Source of the DNA: Ophthalmolycus amberensis
Lineage: Eukaryota > Chordata > Actinopteri > Perciformes > Zoarcidae
Assembly: GCA_024529925.1 (NCBI GenBank)
Contig: JAFEUB010001579.1
Span: 62,001 to 126,000, forward strand
Length of the DNA stretch: 64,000 bases
Direction of reading: 5' to 3'
Below, one piece after another: positions 1-13,791 of this stretch. Each line of letters begins with the position of its first letter. Position 1 is the stretch's first letter. The notes beneath the pieces were generated by a model. The model made no database searches, had not been told where the DNA came from, and saw nothing but the letters and a program-made list of their open reading frames with translations. The translations under genes and the position numbers were made by a program.

Positions 1-2913
<2,913 letters not shown>

Positions 2914-2979
<66 letters not shown>
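2914..2979. repeat. (TA)n microsatellite, about 66 bp
   Basis: A pure, self-complementary TA array able to form a cruciform. It is the longest TA run in the window. Confidence 0.96.
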
Positions 2980-2980
<1 letters not shown>

Positions 2981-3114
2981 TTTCATCATAACTAATACCA
3001 GCCATCAGCTGCAGTAAGCCATGTGTGTCTGGGAGTGTGGCAGCATCTGGACTGAATCCACTGTCACTGATGCTGGTCACTGTTCCCTAACACCCCTTAA
3101 TCCATGGAGGGATG

Positions 3115-3172
3115 ACACACACAGACACACACACACACACACACACACAGACACACACACACACACACACAG
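3115..3172. repeat. (CA)n microsatellite, interrupted
   Basis: Two CA blocks separated by a single GACA interruption. Confidence 0.95.
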
Positions 3173-4698
3173 AATCAAGCAGCAGACACACGCATGCTCA
3201 CACATACTAGTGACAGACGATGTCAACCTGGCCGACGGACAAATACACAAAGACTGATGCCCAAATATACACAAAGACACTTTTTAGAGACAGACAGAAT
3301 GACCAACATAATCAACTGTTGGTTGAAGTAGTCAGTGCCCCGAAGCACACACCAACACACACACAACAACACATACTCTCACACACACACACACTCTCCA
3401 AAAACCCTGCCACCAGCCTCGTTCTGAGCACTCGGAGAGGGAAAATGTGTTTTGTTGCTTAGGAACAGTTTGCCTTGCATCTCGGCAGGGGGTCTCCTTT
3501 TGAATATCATTATGTCCCCCTCGATTGGGAAAGACGACACATTTTTCTTTTCTGCCAATATTTATCTTGGGCTCCACTCGCTCTCCGGAGGCCCACAAAA
3601 AGGTTTTCATTGATTAAAGGCAGTGGAAAGCAGATCCCGCCACCACACTCCTCAGCTCTTTTAATGTAAACGGATCAAAACGGCTGCACGGCACCGTGGC
3701 AGGTGTCAAGGTTAGGCAGCGTTGTGCTTTGCTTTGGGTAGAAGCCTGAGGAGGGGAAGAGGATGGTTATTAGGATACAATGAATGTACGCTTTGTTTGA
3801 GAGCCTTCACCTGCAAATACACAGTTGCCATAATACAGAGGTGGACAGAATCAAAAAGATAAAACTCATCTGTACAAACCCATTCTACCCATCATTCTAC
3901 CGTTATATCAGCAGCTCTTTTTTCAGCAGCTTTTTTTTCTTTAGGTAAATCAAGTACGAAAACTTGAATATTCCTTATTTACATCATGATGCCCTGAAAT
4001 TTACGAATTAATATAAGGACAATACACAATGCGAGCACAATATAAACTTAAGTAATGAAGATATTAAAACTCTTTTTTAACAGAGGAATCTTCTTCAAGA
4101 TGGGGCCTCAGGATTAATGCAGGTCCGGTCATTAGCTATTTGCAAACATTTCTGGTGATGAAGAAAACTTCACTATTTGAGTGAATTGAGTGAACACATA
4201 ACCTCCATATGTTTTGTCACCAACTACAGTTAATGTCAACAAATAGTTGGTGTTAAAGCAAAGTGGAAAGTAGTTTTCTGCTGATTAACTTTGACAGTGT
4301 GATCATGATGATTTTTAACCCTTAAATTGAACTGTCAACTATATATATACAGTATATATATGTACACACATTTTTACATTTAACAAAAATACAAATATAA
4401 CAAACTTTATTTCATTATTTCCATTAAAAAGCCTGGATATGACTTTATGTTCTGTTAACTTAAATCTGAAACCCCCTCGAAGGTGTTGCTCCCTTAATGT
4501 CAGAAACGCATCCCAGATTTGTCTAGTTTTGCTTTGGACATTGTTTACCGTGGATACCACACTTTCAGAGGTTTTAACCCACACGTCTATGAGAGCTCTT
4601 CCAGTTACCCCAAATAAACCTGGTGGCTTTACAATACAAGCTGTTATCTCAGCCCAAACTCTGTCAGTAAACCCTGGTTGGTAGAGAGATTATACCCG
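3173..4698. other. Intergenic, possible conserved non-coding block
   Basis: A short, broken CA-rich tract lies at about 3345-3395. From roughly 3420 to 3720 the sequence is complex, balanced in composition and free of repeats, resembling conserved non-coding DNA; no exon is visible. The rest is AT-rich with a TATATA-type palindrome near 4340-4365. Confidence 0.35.
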
Positions 4699-4966
4699 TA
4701 TGCTGTGTTCACACTACGGGCATCAAAAGCAACAAAATGGGTGTTGCCCAAGCACTCGTTGGCCTAGTTATGTCGTTAGATAGCACTGGGAACTGGCTAA
4801 CGGCATTTCCTTTTACATTAAACGGAACAGGTTGAAACAAAGTCATATGATTGGTTGATATTATATGAAGTTCAGAGCAGCTCTACATTGACTTGTGTCG
4901 CGTCCATCATGCAGCGTCTGGTCAGTTTGCAGCTTTGTGTCACCGGCTTCGTGTGAACACAACATA
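4699..4966. mobile_element. 268-bp MITE-like element with terminal inverted repeats
   Basis: The left end TATGCTGTGTTCACAC and the right end, read on the other strand as TATGTTGTGTTCACAC, match at 15 of 16 positions. The interior has no open frame. This kind of end (TGTGTTCACACT) is common in teleost repeats. No clear target-site duplication was seen. Confidence 0.6.
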
Positions 4967-7900
4967 ACTGGGGCAGGTTGTTTCAGCCACTCAGCAAGTT
5001 TTTCTTTACACTTTCCAAAAGGTAATTGGGACAATCCCAGAGAACATGTAGAAATCTACACGGTTACACTACATTTCCATCGTGTCCTTATCTTGAGCCC
5101 ATATTTAAAGAAATTAAAGATTGTAAAATAATATTTATCTGCAATTTTGTAATCAGCGGACTTACTTGATGCTTGTAGCGCTGCCTATAGTTTGAGATCG
5201 CACCCTGCCATAGGTCTTCCCACTTTACTCACACACTTCCTGTACATCATCTCTTGCAGTTGTTCATCAGTGCCACATATCAAGCTGTGTCCTTTCCTCC
5301 CACTGTGTCACTTCCTGCCATGACTTATGAGTCATTGTTGAGCTGGGCGCACATCCACGAGCCTCATTTCCACTCCCACAGTTTGTCATGAATGGATGTG
5401 GGCACACCTTTAAACACCTGTTAGCATATCGATATCAGTGTCCGCTCTCTATTAGAACTCTCAGGAGGGACAAATACGGCAAAGAAAGTGCAATTTCACC
5501 AACTGTGTCGCATCATACGGGGTTCTCCATCGGCCCCAGAGACGCTGTCATTACGCACGGCTGTGGCTATTTGTAGCGTCCCGACCACTAATTCATCACA
5601 CGTTCCTACAAAACAACGGGGGTAAAATCTCAATCATCATTATTATAATTAAACGTCGGAAAGAAAATCAAGGATTCAGTCAAGGACTCATGTTGAAACT
5701 GAAAGTGCTTCAAATGCAGAATAAAACTAAATGAGATGACGGCTCGAATGTGAATAAAAATAATAATTTATCACAAATAATTTCAAATTATTAAATATAC
5801 TGTGTATATTAAATGCGCCTTTGATTGACATTTTACAGAGCTGTGTGTAGAGATGATAACACATAATGCTGTTTCAGCAATAAAGAGGGGTGTGGCTCCA
5901 CACATGATCATTGTAACACAAAAATGGGGGAAAGCTCTGGCTGGTTTGTATTACTTTAAACCAATCACAATCTTTTTGGTTGGTGCTTAGCCCAGGATGC
6001 AGTGACGGTGGCGTTGAAAAATAGATAGCACAGATAGCAGAAGGGGAGGAGAATGCCGCTTGAAAAACATGGCCAATGGCGGACTTATACCCCGTCTACA
6101 TCCAGTGAGTCAGACTACCTGTCTCTTACTTTATATTCACTCTCCTCCTCTTCCATATCTCTCACGGTTAGCTCAGCTGTCACATCCTCACGTTCTTCCC
6201 CTGTAGATACCAGTTCATGTGTGGGCAAACTGTTTATACATCTGGCCCCTGGAGTCTCAGTGAGGGCGCTGACATTTCCTCACATCTCCACATCCGGCGG
6301 CAGTGCGACAGCCTTTGTGAACAAGCCAAATTTGGATTTTCATTGGGAGAATACATGGAGGCTCAACTCGCTTGCTCCCCACTTCCACTCCTGTCGTTTG
6401 TTTCCCAAAAGTTGGCACAGCCACAAGAGCCCCGCAGACGCGATCCCCTGCTCCTCTTCACTTCCTATTTGCCCACTAATGAATGGGCATGTGTCATTCC
6501 AACAAGCAGGCCAACTTGAGAGAGGAAGAGGAGCAGTCTGCTTCCTCCTCTCCAATAATGAGTACCAGCAGCTTCTTGGCTTTTATCAAAGGGGAATGTC
6601 TTCATCCAGTAAGCGCAGTGCTGTGATACATGAATCCCTGTCTATTCAACGTGATGTATATATGCAGTATAAGAGTGAGTCATTCTTATATTTATGGTCC
6701 CCAGAGGATGTTTCCAAATGATTTTGACCACCTTCGACCTGCACTGTAACAGTGGCTGGCACAGAACAGACAAAAACCTGAAAGCACAACTTGAAACAGC
6801 AAGTTTAGAGTAAGTCCAGAATCTTTGATCCAAACAAAAGGTAAAAGGTGAGAAGGAGACAGGCAAACATAGGAAAACTCAACCAGGCATGTGAGGAATC
6901 AGAGTCTGGGAAAACAGTTTCAGGATACACAGGAAACATACAAGGAATACTTGAACGCTTGGCGTAGGGCAAAAGACGATCTGGTAAATGACTTGTGGGA
7001 GTGGACCATCGATGTATGAAGAGAACTGGATACGGTGTTGGAGACGGGGCTCCGTACATTCCTCTCGAAAGTTGCTTAATGGCGCGTGAAGTAAAAAAAA
7101 GTTTGAACTGTGAGCATAAAATGACCCTGATCTTCCGTCAATCCTTCGCATCCAAGGGCCCATAGAGCAAGAGCACTGGTGTTTCCTTTAACCCCGCCTC
7201 CCAGCTGCTAGTTCTCGGGCTCATTCATACGAATGGAAGAAGGAGAATAACTCTGGATTTGGCTATTGGTGCTTTCAAGTGTTCTGAGCATTTTTTTTAA
7301 ATGATCCGCTGAGTTACAGACGTCTCTTTTCCAGAGTATGTCTCTGGAAAACGTTATATGCCCAGTGACATGTGACCCAGTGCCCAGTGACAGACCACTG
7401 AAGTTTGCTTCAAAGCCCGGCGCTCCACCTGACTTGGAGTGGAGCGTTATATAAATAAATAGTGTTAATAAATACTGCTGGGGCAATGAGGGAAATGGGA
7501 AGCAGTTGGGCTATTGGGATGATCAGGTCAACTGGTGAAAATGATGGGAAATGGTTCATCAGAGAGAGAGAGAAGGGACTGAGTGATCAGGAAGGATTCA
7601 TGACAACTGCCACATTTAGATTAAATTGGCCCCTTTTGCTTTAGATGTTCAGGGACTACCAGACTTTGGCAAAGGAACCCCTTCTAATGCTACACACTGT
7701 TCCTTTAAGGAAGCAGATAGCCATGAAATCTGCTGTGCATATTCCTGCTGCTGAGGGGAAGAACACTTGTGATTTTTCCCCTGACCTTTCCTCCACCAGC
7801 ACCTTCAGGACCAACGTTTATAGCCCTGCTACAGTTAAAGCCGTAGCACCTTGTGTACACAGTCACGCAGAGTGAAAGCAACACACCAGCAACACTGCAG

Positions 7901-8324
7901 CAGCATCTGCAGTCCTGTGTCAGTGTCAACAGTTCATCCACAGAGCTGCAGTGAACTTAACATCATTTTCCAGCACTCGCAGCCAAACATACAATCAGTT
8001 TGGTTACATGCTTTGGTGAAAAAATGAAAGTGTAAAAAAACGATTCTGGTCTCAGTAAAGTGTAAAGTCCAAGTGAAACGCCTCTGGTTATGTAGACAGC
8101 TTTATTGATTATATCTGAAGTGTATATGTTGCGCCAGACATGCATGGAACTGAAACACTATGTGCTGTACACAGGGTGTCCCAGTACAGTTGCAAGAGGC
8201 AGTTGGAAGTTGGGGCTCTTCAATGACTTGGATGGACAGGAAACTCCTTGAATCTTTCAGTACACAAGACAAACAACTGGGATAGAAACATGTGGTTGCA
8301 TTTTGTGCGGTCTTAACAACATAT
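4967..8324. other. Intergenic with transposon-derived stretches
   Basis: The block 5,380-5,600 is complex and repeat-free. From about 5,880 to 7,150 the sequence resembles dispersed percomorph repeats, including a stretch near 6,020-6,120 and another at 6,830-7,050. A 222-codon plus-strand open frame at 6053-6721 has no recognisable domain and I do not treat it as a gene. No splice-bounded exon was found. Confidence 0.35.
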
Positions 8325-8560
8325 GATTGCTTTTGGCTTCACGCAGGATATGACCAGCGGTCTCCTGTATGAAAGTCCTGTGTTTGTCTGACCCATCCTC
8401 CCGCTGAAGGTGGACTTCCTCACCTGTTATACCCCTTAATATACCACATCAATTTAAGGATCACCTGCTCGTGATAAAACATCACTGGCTCTATGCGTCA
8501 CACGTTACTACGGCACTTGCTCTTGCCGAATGCAAAAGAAACGTTGGCATTCAACGTCTA
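8325..8560. repeat. Dispersed repeat, family R1 copy 1
   Basis: This stretch shares an ordered series of blocks with 31785-32160: TTTTGGCTTCACG, CGGTCTCCTG, GTCCTGTGTTTGT, CTGACCCATCC, CACCTGTTATAC and CACTTGCTCTTGCC. The divergence is substantial, so both are old copies of one interspersed element. I cannot name the family. Confidence 0.6.
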
Positions 8561-8800
8561 CGTGAAGTATTGTCCTGCAGAATGTGAAAGCTTGGAAGTC
8601 GGCAAAACAGACCAGCTAACATTAGCTGAGCATCACGAACTTGGACGGGCCAAACAAAAGATGTGGGTTCATTCAGTACATTATAATGTTGAGATTCTGA
8701 TACCAGTAAGAGAGCGAGAAATATAACTATTTAATAGGGAGTGGGTTAAGAGAACTGAGGCAATAAATCAAAGGACCTCACTGGTGTCCAACGACAAAAA

Positions 8801-8803
8801 TGT

Positions 8804-8844
<41 letters not shown>

Positions 8845-8859
8845 CGTGTGTGTGTGTGC
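8801..8859. repeat. (GT)n microsatellite with CGTGCG interruption
   Basis: A GT array interrupted near its 3' end. It is the left boundary of a 245-bp GC-rich island. Confidence 0.96.
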
Positions 8860-9103
8860 AGTGGGAGGGGGACCAGAGGAGAAGCAGAAAGCACCCAGAG
8901 GACACTGCGAGGGGTGGATTGGCCCCCGCCGGGCCCGGGCCTCAGGACGGATGGATGGAGGGATTGTGTTGACAAGGGGGAAAGACGAAGAGGAGGAGGA
9001 GGAGGAGAAGCAGCCACACGTTCAGCAGGGAGGCTGAGAGCATCGGCCAGAAACTCATCAAAGCGGTGGAAACACCTCCAACAACCCAACAACAGCAGGG
9101 CCC

Positions 9104-9104
<1 letters not shown>
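8860..9104. other. GC-rich island between GT arrays
   Basis: GC-rich, purine-rich on the plus strand (GGA repeats near 8,990-9,010). Both strands have long open frames here, but these extend through the dinucleotide arrays and have no splice sites or domains I recognise. Probably non-coding. Confidence 0.35.
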
Positions 9105-9152
<48 letters not shown>

Positions 9153-9183
9153 GTGGTGGATGCTCATATTTTGGGGAGCCAGC

Positions 9184-9214
<31 letters not shown>
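9105..9214. repeat. Two (GT)n arrays 35 bp apart
   Basis: GT arrays at 9105-9150 and 9185-9214, separated by a short unique spacer. Together with 8801-8859 they make a cluster of three same-strand arrays. Confidence 0.95.
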
Positions 9215-9223
<9 letters not shown>

Positions 9224-9639
9224 CTTGGAAAAGGATGTTTTTGGGTGATGGATGGGGGCGTTGAGGGAGTCTTCGTTCAACCATTGTTCATTAGTAAAGT
9301 ACACAGTTGTCCTGCCTAATTGCTCAGCCTTCATGTCAGACTGCGATGAATGATTACAACCAGCTCTGACCTATTCCTTCCATCAGTGCTGAGCAAAACT
9401 TCACCTCGTCATCTCCCAGAGGGACTACATGCTGTGTGCATACTTAGTATGTCTTATTCGAGTCTGTGTCTTCACGCGAAGACGTGGAAACACTTTCTCC
9501 ATCGCAAAATGTGAATGACGACGTTTTCAATTTGACCCTTTGTGGCTACACGTGATGTCATATGTCATACGATGTATAAATGACCTAATCCATCCAACAA
9601 TTTCCAGCCGGATAGGCATGGTACTTGGTATGGGTATTC
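9215..9639. other. Intergenic, no gene seen
   Basis: Unique-looking DNA without recognisable exons or repeat ends. Confidence 0.45.
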
Positions 9640-9985
9640 ATGGTTGGTCACTATCAGGCCAAACTTTTCCCTTCACCGTGATTTGGACAACACATTCTCA
9701 CTCCAAACTCCTCAAATACCAACGCTTGGTCAGCGGCCCTACTCTTCAAACTGCGACGCTCTGTGTTACACTCTAGGTGTCGATCTTCGACATGTCAGGG
9801 CCGACGTGTCAGTTTCCATTCTCCACGTGCACTAGTGTCTTTTCAAAATAAACTCACGTCTTCACAGTTTCTGCTTGTTACATGCATATAGTGTCTTTTC
9901 TAAATAAATCTTGGTTGGGTTAGGTTTCCTCCATCGGGCACTTTAATATACTCTGAGGAAGACGCCTCTTGAATAACTGTCAAAA
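9640..9985. repeat. Dispersed repeat, family R2 copy 1 (TIR element relic)
   Basis: It contains the string TTCTCACTCCAAACTCCTCA followed by blocks such as AACGCTTGGTCAG, ACACTCTAG and GTGTCTTTT. The same order occurs in the complete copy at 51532-51917, where the ends form inverted repeats. This copy lacks a recognisable second end. Confidence 0.55.
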
Positions 9986-11660
9986 TATTTTCAGTCCTAC
10001 AAGTTCAGTCCTACGGATTATTCATTGTCACTGTCAAATGTAGATCCAAGCGCGCTATGGTCTATTTTTGTGTAAGTGCATTGAGAACAAAGAAAAGCTT
10101 CGTCAATGAAGCTGATGGTGATTCTTAACGATGCAGCCACTACTTTTAGTCTTGTGAACGCTTGTGTTCAGCTTTCCTCAAGAGTGACGCACTGATGCTG
10201 CCATCCAGGCAGGTCACACATGGATATGCATGGTTGTGTTTTACTCCACTCTCATCAGTGGCCATGGATCAGTACCAGTGCTTGAACTGGGCCAGAGAGT
10301 TTCTGACCAACTGGTTACCGGTTGCTTATTCCTTATTACCACTTTACTTCCATTACAAAGTGAAGTGGGTTCAAACGATTGAAGAGTCAGTCGTCCCATT
10401 TTCTGCTCAAACAAGCCAAGATAGGTGAGGTCACCAGAGATGTGTTTCTAATATTTAGTACCCTCATTGATCTGCATTGGGTGGACACAATATCAGAAAC
10501 AACTGTGTGTATGAAGCAATATAGTTTGTTTAAATTGCGACCTCAAAAATGATCATGAAGGTGAATCGACCCCTCTCTAAAACACAAAGTGGAGGATTCA
10601 TTACAGGACTGTCGAATTAGACTGCATCAGTGTTAGTTGGGGGATGTAATAAACTGGAGTGTATATTCACCAATCGGTTCCAGGCTTCAGAAATGCAAGC
10701 TGCCCCAGCAAGAAATAGACCCGGTGTGTAAATATAGTGGAGTGGAGTGGAGGACAACACAGGTTTCGGGTTTTCAGCTCCGTGAGAAAGCTGCTGGATA
10801 AGAGCTCAGATTCCTGCTCGCACATCAGAAACCCTCTATCCAGGTATGAAGTGTGCTACTCTTATACCACAGAAAACAACAGTATGCAATTTAACTTGAC
10901 TTCTGTCTCATTTCAGTGGAAACATGCAGTGAAATGACATTTTATGAGACCTGACAGAATACTCTGACTACATTGCAGAACGTGCGATGGCTTTTTTCCC
11001 TGTGGTCTTATCATGTGCTCTGATGTTAGCATTCACTTGGTAGGAATTATTCAACATTTGCTCCCTACACAGAGGATTGATGATGACTGTCACTAACTGA
11101 AAAACACTTTTGGAAGTTAGAAAGCACAGAAAAATAAAGGCTGCAGTGTATCTGAGGATGCAGGTTGCTTTATTCTGCACATTGCATGTGTGTGTGTGTG
11201 TTATGTGTGTTTGCTGATATTCATGCCTTGCCCTCACTCCTTCCTAACTATGATAAAGTAGGCCCGGCCCCATCATGGACGCTGCCCTACTCCCACTGCC
11301 CAGGCATCTGCTTCCTCTGCCTCTGCCATCAGGACTGGATCAGGTTCAGATCGCCCCAGGCTTCAGGGAGCGCTGGAGGGAGGGGGGGGGATCCAATGAG
11401 TGGGCTTGGGTTTAGGCTTGAAACCAGTCCTGGGGCCACTTTGGCTGCAGTAGAGGGAGGTTGGGAGGCCGCCATGCCCACATGGGTTATGATGGAGGAG
11501 GTGGAGAAGGAGGCGGGTGAAGGCGAGGCAGCGGAGACATCAGGTGAAGTCGGAGGTGAGGGGGTTGAGTCACGTTGGCGGCCACATGCTGCCGTCGGTC
11601 TGCTTCCACGCGAAACAGGAAAATCACATCCACAGTGTCATCTGGGAAGGTGTCTGGAGC

Positions 11661-11661
<1 letters not shown>
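9986..11661. other. Intergenic; GC-rich patch at 11.26-11.66 kb
   Basis: Up to 11.2 kb nothing was recognised. From 11,260 to 11,660 base composition shifts to GC-rich and both strands are open over long distances. A minus-strand frame of about 102 codons (11332-11637) is rich in Pro, Ser and Ala and ends in a stop, but no acceptor fits it in phase to the PPP1R37-like gene. I regard coding function as unproven. Confidence 0.35.

Positions 11662-11694
<33 letters not shown>
11662..11694. repeat. (GT)n microsatellite
   Basis: A short GT array that bounds the GC-rich patch on its right side. Confidence 0.93.
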
Positions 11695-11779
11695 ACTGGG
11701 GGTGTGAATCTCAGCTCCCCTGCTAAATCCACCCTTCTGATCTCATCTGTCAATCACTGGATCTTTCACAAGTGATGTC

Positions 11780-11803
11780 TATGTGTGTGTGTGTGTGTGT
11801 GTG
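11780..11803. repeat. (GT)n microsatellite
   Basis: A short GT array about 85 bp after the previous one. Confidence 0.9.
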
Positions 11804-12387
11804 CTGTGGATGTGTTAGTCATGAGAGTGATGAAACTGATATTGCCAACTCCAGCACAGCAGATCACACAGGCCTGCTTTACCTGCTCACTGCTTAGTTT
11901 GATGCCTTGCAGCAGGAAGTACAGAGGTCCACATCCACAGTTATTAGTTACAGTACATGTAATGAGCCTCATTTCATCATAATGCATACAAATGAAACAA
12001 TAACTTAAATCCAGACCTAAAGTCAAATTATCCAGAACAAATAAAGATTATAGAGCAAAGGCAGAAAGAAACCAAGCATAACTTTGATGACCGAATGTTT
12101 CTGTTCTTCTCTTTCCCCTCCTGTTAACCATCTTGTGACCCTTCAGGTTGATCTCTGGTTCCCCCGGTTGGTGAAGCATTGATTTATTTGATAGGCCTAC
12201 AGTTTGAGGCTGCATTGAGGAGAATAAGTGACTTTTCTTTGGCACACTTGAACAAAGAACCATCCTGTTACCTTAACACTACGCCTCACAGGTGACAGAT
12301 GTTTCTTGGTTACTAATACAAATGTTTTCCTGCGGATTAAAGCACCATGCCACTGGCTTCCACCTGCCAGACTATAGGCCTGTAGAG

Positions 12388-12490
12388 CAGTGTTTTTCAT
12401 CCTTTTCTGAGCCGCGGCACATTTTTGACATTAAAAAGATCCCGCGGCACACCAACAACCAAAAACGTTACAAAATGACACCTTTTAGCA
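12388..12490 (+). mobile_element. hAT-type end fragment
   Basis: The sequence starts CAGTGTTTTTCATCCTTTTC and continues with paired GCGGCACA motifs, the typical left end of vertebrate hAT elements (CAGTGNTTNTCAACC). No matching right end or target duplication was found, so this is a one-ended relic. A second hAT-like start, CAGGGCTGTCAAACTC, follows near 12,510. Confidence 0.5.
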
Positions 12491-13091
12491 TAATCCAGCA
12501 TATATGCCAGGGCTGTCAAACTCTAAACCTGAAGTTATGATTCTTTTTTTATTTTTATTGGTCAGTTACCTTCTTCAGTAGCTTCTTATATGGATCAATA
12601 TGTACATATGACTCACATAATGATCACAGAGGCAGTGTAGAGTTTCATATGAGGTTTAATTTCATCATAAACACTAACAGGTGTAACAGTTGTGTTGAAG
12701 CGTACTCTCTCTGAGTCTTTAAGAATGCTGTGACCTCCTTCTCAGGAGTTCAACTTGCCAAGTTTGAACTCCTAAAAACGTGAGTGTGTTGAGAAAGGGC
12801 CTATAGTTTCACTAGATGGACAACAATAATCAGCAAACCACAGATAATAACTGAAAACATCCCATAATGCATCCTGTGTGTGGACAGCCCGGCCTGTCTC
12901 ACAGCGGTGTGAACAGACTTGCTGACAGACAGACCTCTGTGTTTACTGTCGCTGTCTGCACCGTGCTCAATTGTTTCACTTTGTGTTGCTGCTCAACGTC
13001 TGCCTGCCACTGCTTCTCAGCTGATTAATGCAGATGGAACTTGGCTGAGTTCATGGCTGCTACCTCTGTCAGAGTAATGACGCTACATCCC

Positions 13092-13093
<2 letters not shown>

Positions 13094-13128
<35 letters not shown>
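13094..13128. repeat. (CA)n microsatellite
   Basis: A pure CA array downstream of the candidate poly(A) signal of the gene on the minus strand. Confidence 0.94.
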
Positions 13129-13130
<2 letters not shown>

Positions 13131-13273
13131 CCGAGGAGTGTCCCGCAATGCATCACTGTGAACATTAAGTGATGATGGAACACAAGCAAACAGGGATTTG
13201 CTACGCAGACACACAGACACACGCACAAGTAGAGCTCCAGTGTGAGTGTTGTAGGGAGAGGAGGGGGAGTTCA

Positions 13274-13294
13274 GGGGGGGGGGGGGGGGGGGGG
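13274..13294. repeat. Poly-G run (G21)
   Basis: Twenty-one consecutive G residues on the plus strand, a candidate G-quadruplex site just downstream of the gene. Confidence 0.94.
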
Positions 13295-13438
13295 AGCAGT
13301 TCTCTTCATTTCTAGGTGATTCACGATTGAAGTGGGCTCGCAAAATTGCTTTATGGAAAGTGGCGAGCGGCTCGGCGGGAACATTAGGCAGGGAAGCAGC
13401 GGGGAGGCCGGCGTTTCATTAGGGAGCTCCACTCCGCC

Positions 13439-13444
13439 TTTATT
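13439..13444 (-). terminator. Candidate poly(A) signal AATAAA
   Basis: An AATAAA hexamer on the minus strand lies about 210 bases past the stop codon of exon I, giving a short 3' UTR that contains the CA array. It is the nearest canonical hexamer I noticed downstream. No cleavage site can be demonstrated from sequence alone. Confidence 0.4.
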
Positions 13445-13615
13445 ACCCGGATTTGGAGTTTTATGGTTATCATTATTTGCGATAGAATTATTATTCGCAT
13501 ATATCTGCTAGTCAGCTGTTTGGGTTTGGGAGACTGGGACCTAGCGTCTGTGTGACTGAATCCATGAGTGCTTTCTGAGGTGATCTGTACAAGGTTAGCC
13601 ATTTTTCCTCCTGTG

Positions 13616-13616
13616 C

Positions 13617-13652
<36 letters not shown>
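13616..13652. repeat. (GT)n array in the 3' UTR of the PPP1R37-like gene
   Basis: Read in the gene's direction this is a CA array that begins only a few bases after the stop codon of exon I and so should be transcribed into the 3' UTR. Confidence 0.93.
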
Positions 13653-13655
<3 letters not shown>

Positions 13656-13656
13656 C

Positions 13657-13791
13657 TCAGGTCGTAGTCACGCTGTCTGCTCGTAAAGGCCCAGAGATGT
13701 CCGCGGTGAGGAGGGAGCGGCTGGCATTAGCGAGGCAGTGCTGGGTGATCTCTGACTGGAGCCTCGTCTGAGTCTCCATCAGAAACTCGTC
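13657..13791 (-). CDS. ppp1r37: PPP1R37-like exon I (terminal, with stop codon)
   Basis: After the acceptor TGATCAACAG the exon starts in phase 0 and reads DEFLMETQTRLQSEITQHCL, ANASRSLLTADISGPLRADS, VTTT and a TGA stop. Joined to exon H it aligns without gaps across the junction to human DLDREPKKEAVKSFIETQKA (shared ETQ, then L, EI, C and N further on), which is why I assign it despite the 31-kb gap. Human PPP1R37 continues for more than 200 residues of acidic, proline-rich tail; here the frame stops about 20 residues after the recognisable part. No strong donor lies before the stop (only a weak AGC|GTGACT), so I take it as terminal. A CA array follows the stop almost directly. Confidence 0.75.
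   Translation of the reverse strand, partial: DEFLMETQTRLQSEITQHCLANASRSLLTADISGPLRADSVTTT

Larger units (their letters stand above)
12510..13438. other. Downstream flank of the PPP1R37-like gene
   Basis: This holds repeat-derived AT-rich sequence up to about 12,700, then unique DNA, a CA array (13094-13128) and a G21 run (13274-13294). No exon was recognised. Confidence 0.4.

Noticed and set aside
6053..6721. Longest open frame in the window (222 codons, plus strand)
   Set aside because: No recognisable domain, Ser-rich low-complexity start, and the surrounding sequence looks like dispersed fish repeats. No splice or promoter context supports a gene.
8778..9284. 168-codon minus-strand frame with an internal non-repeat segment
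   Set aside because: Both flanks are CA-repeat translations and the middle has no domain or splice-site pair; GC richness alone can keep it open.
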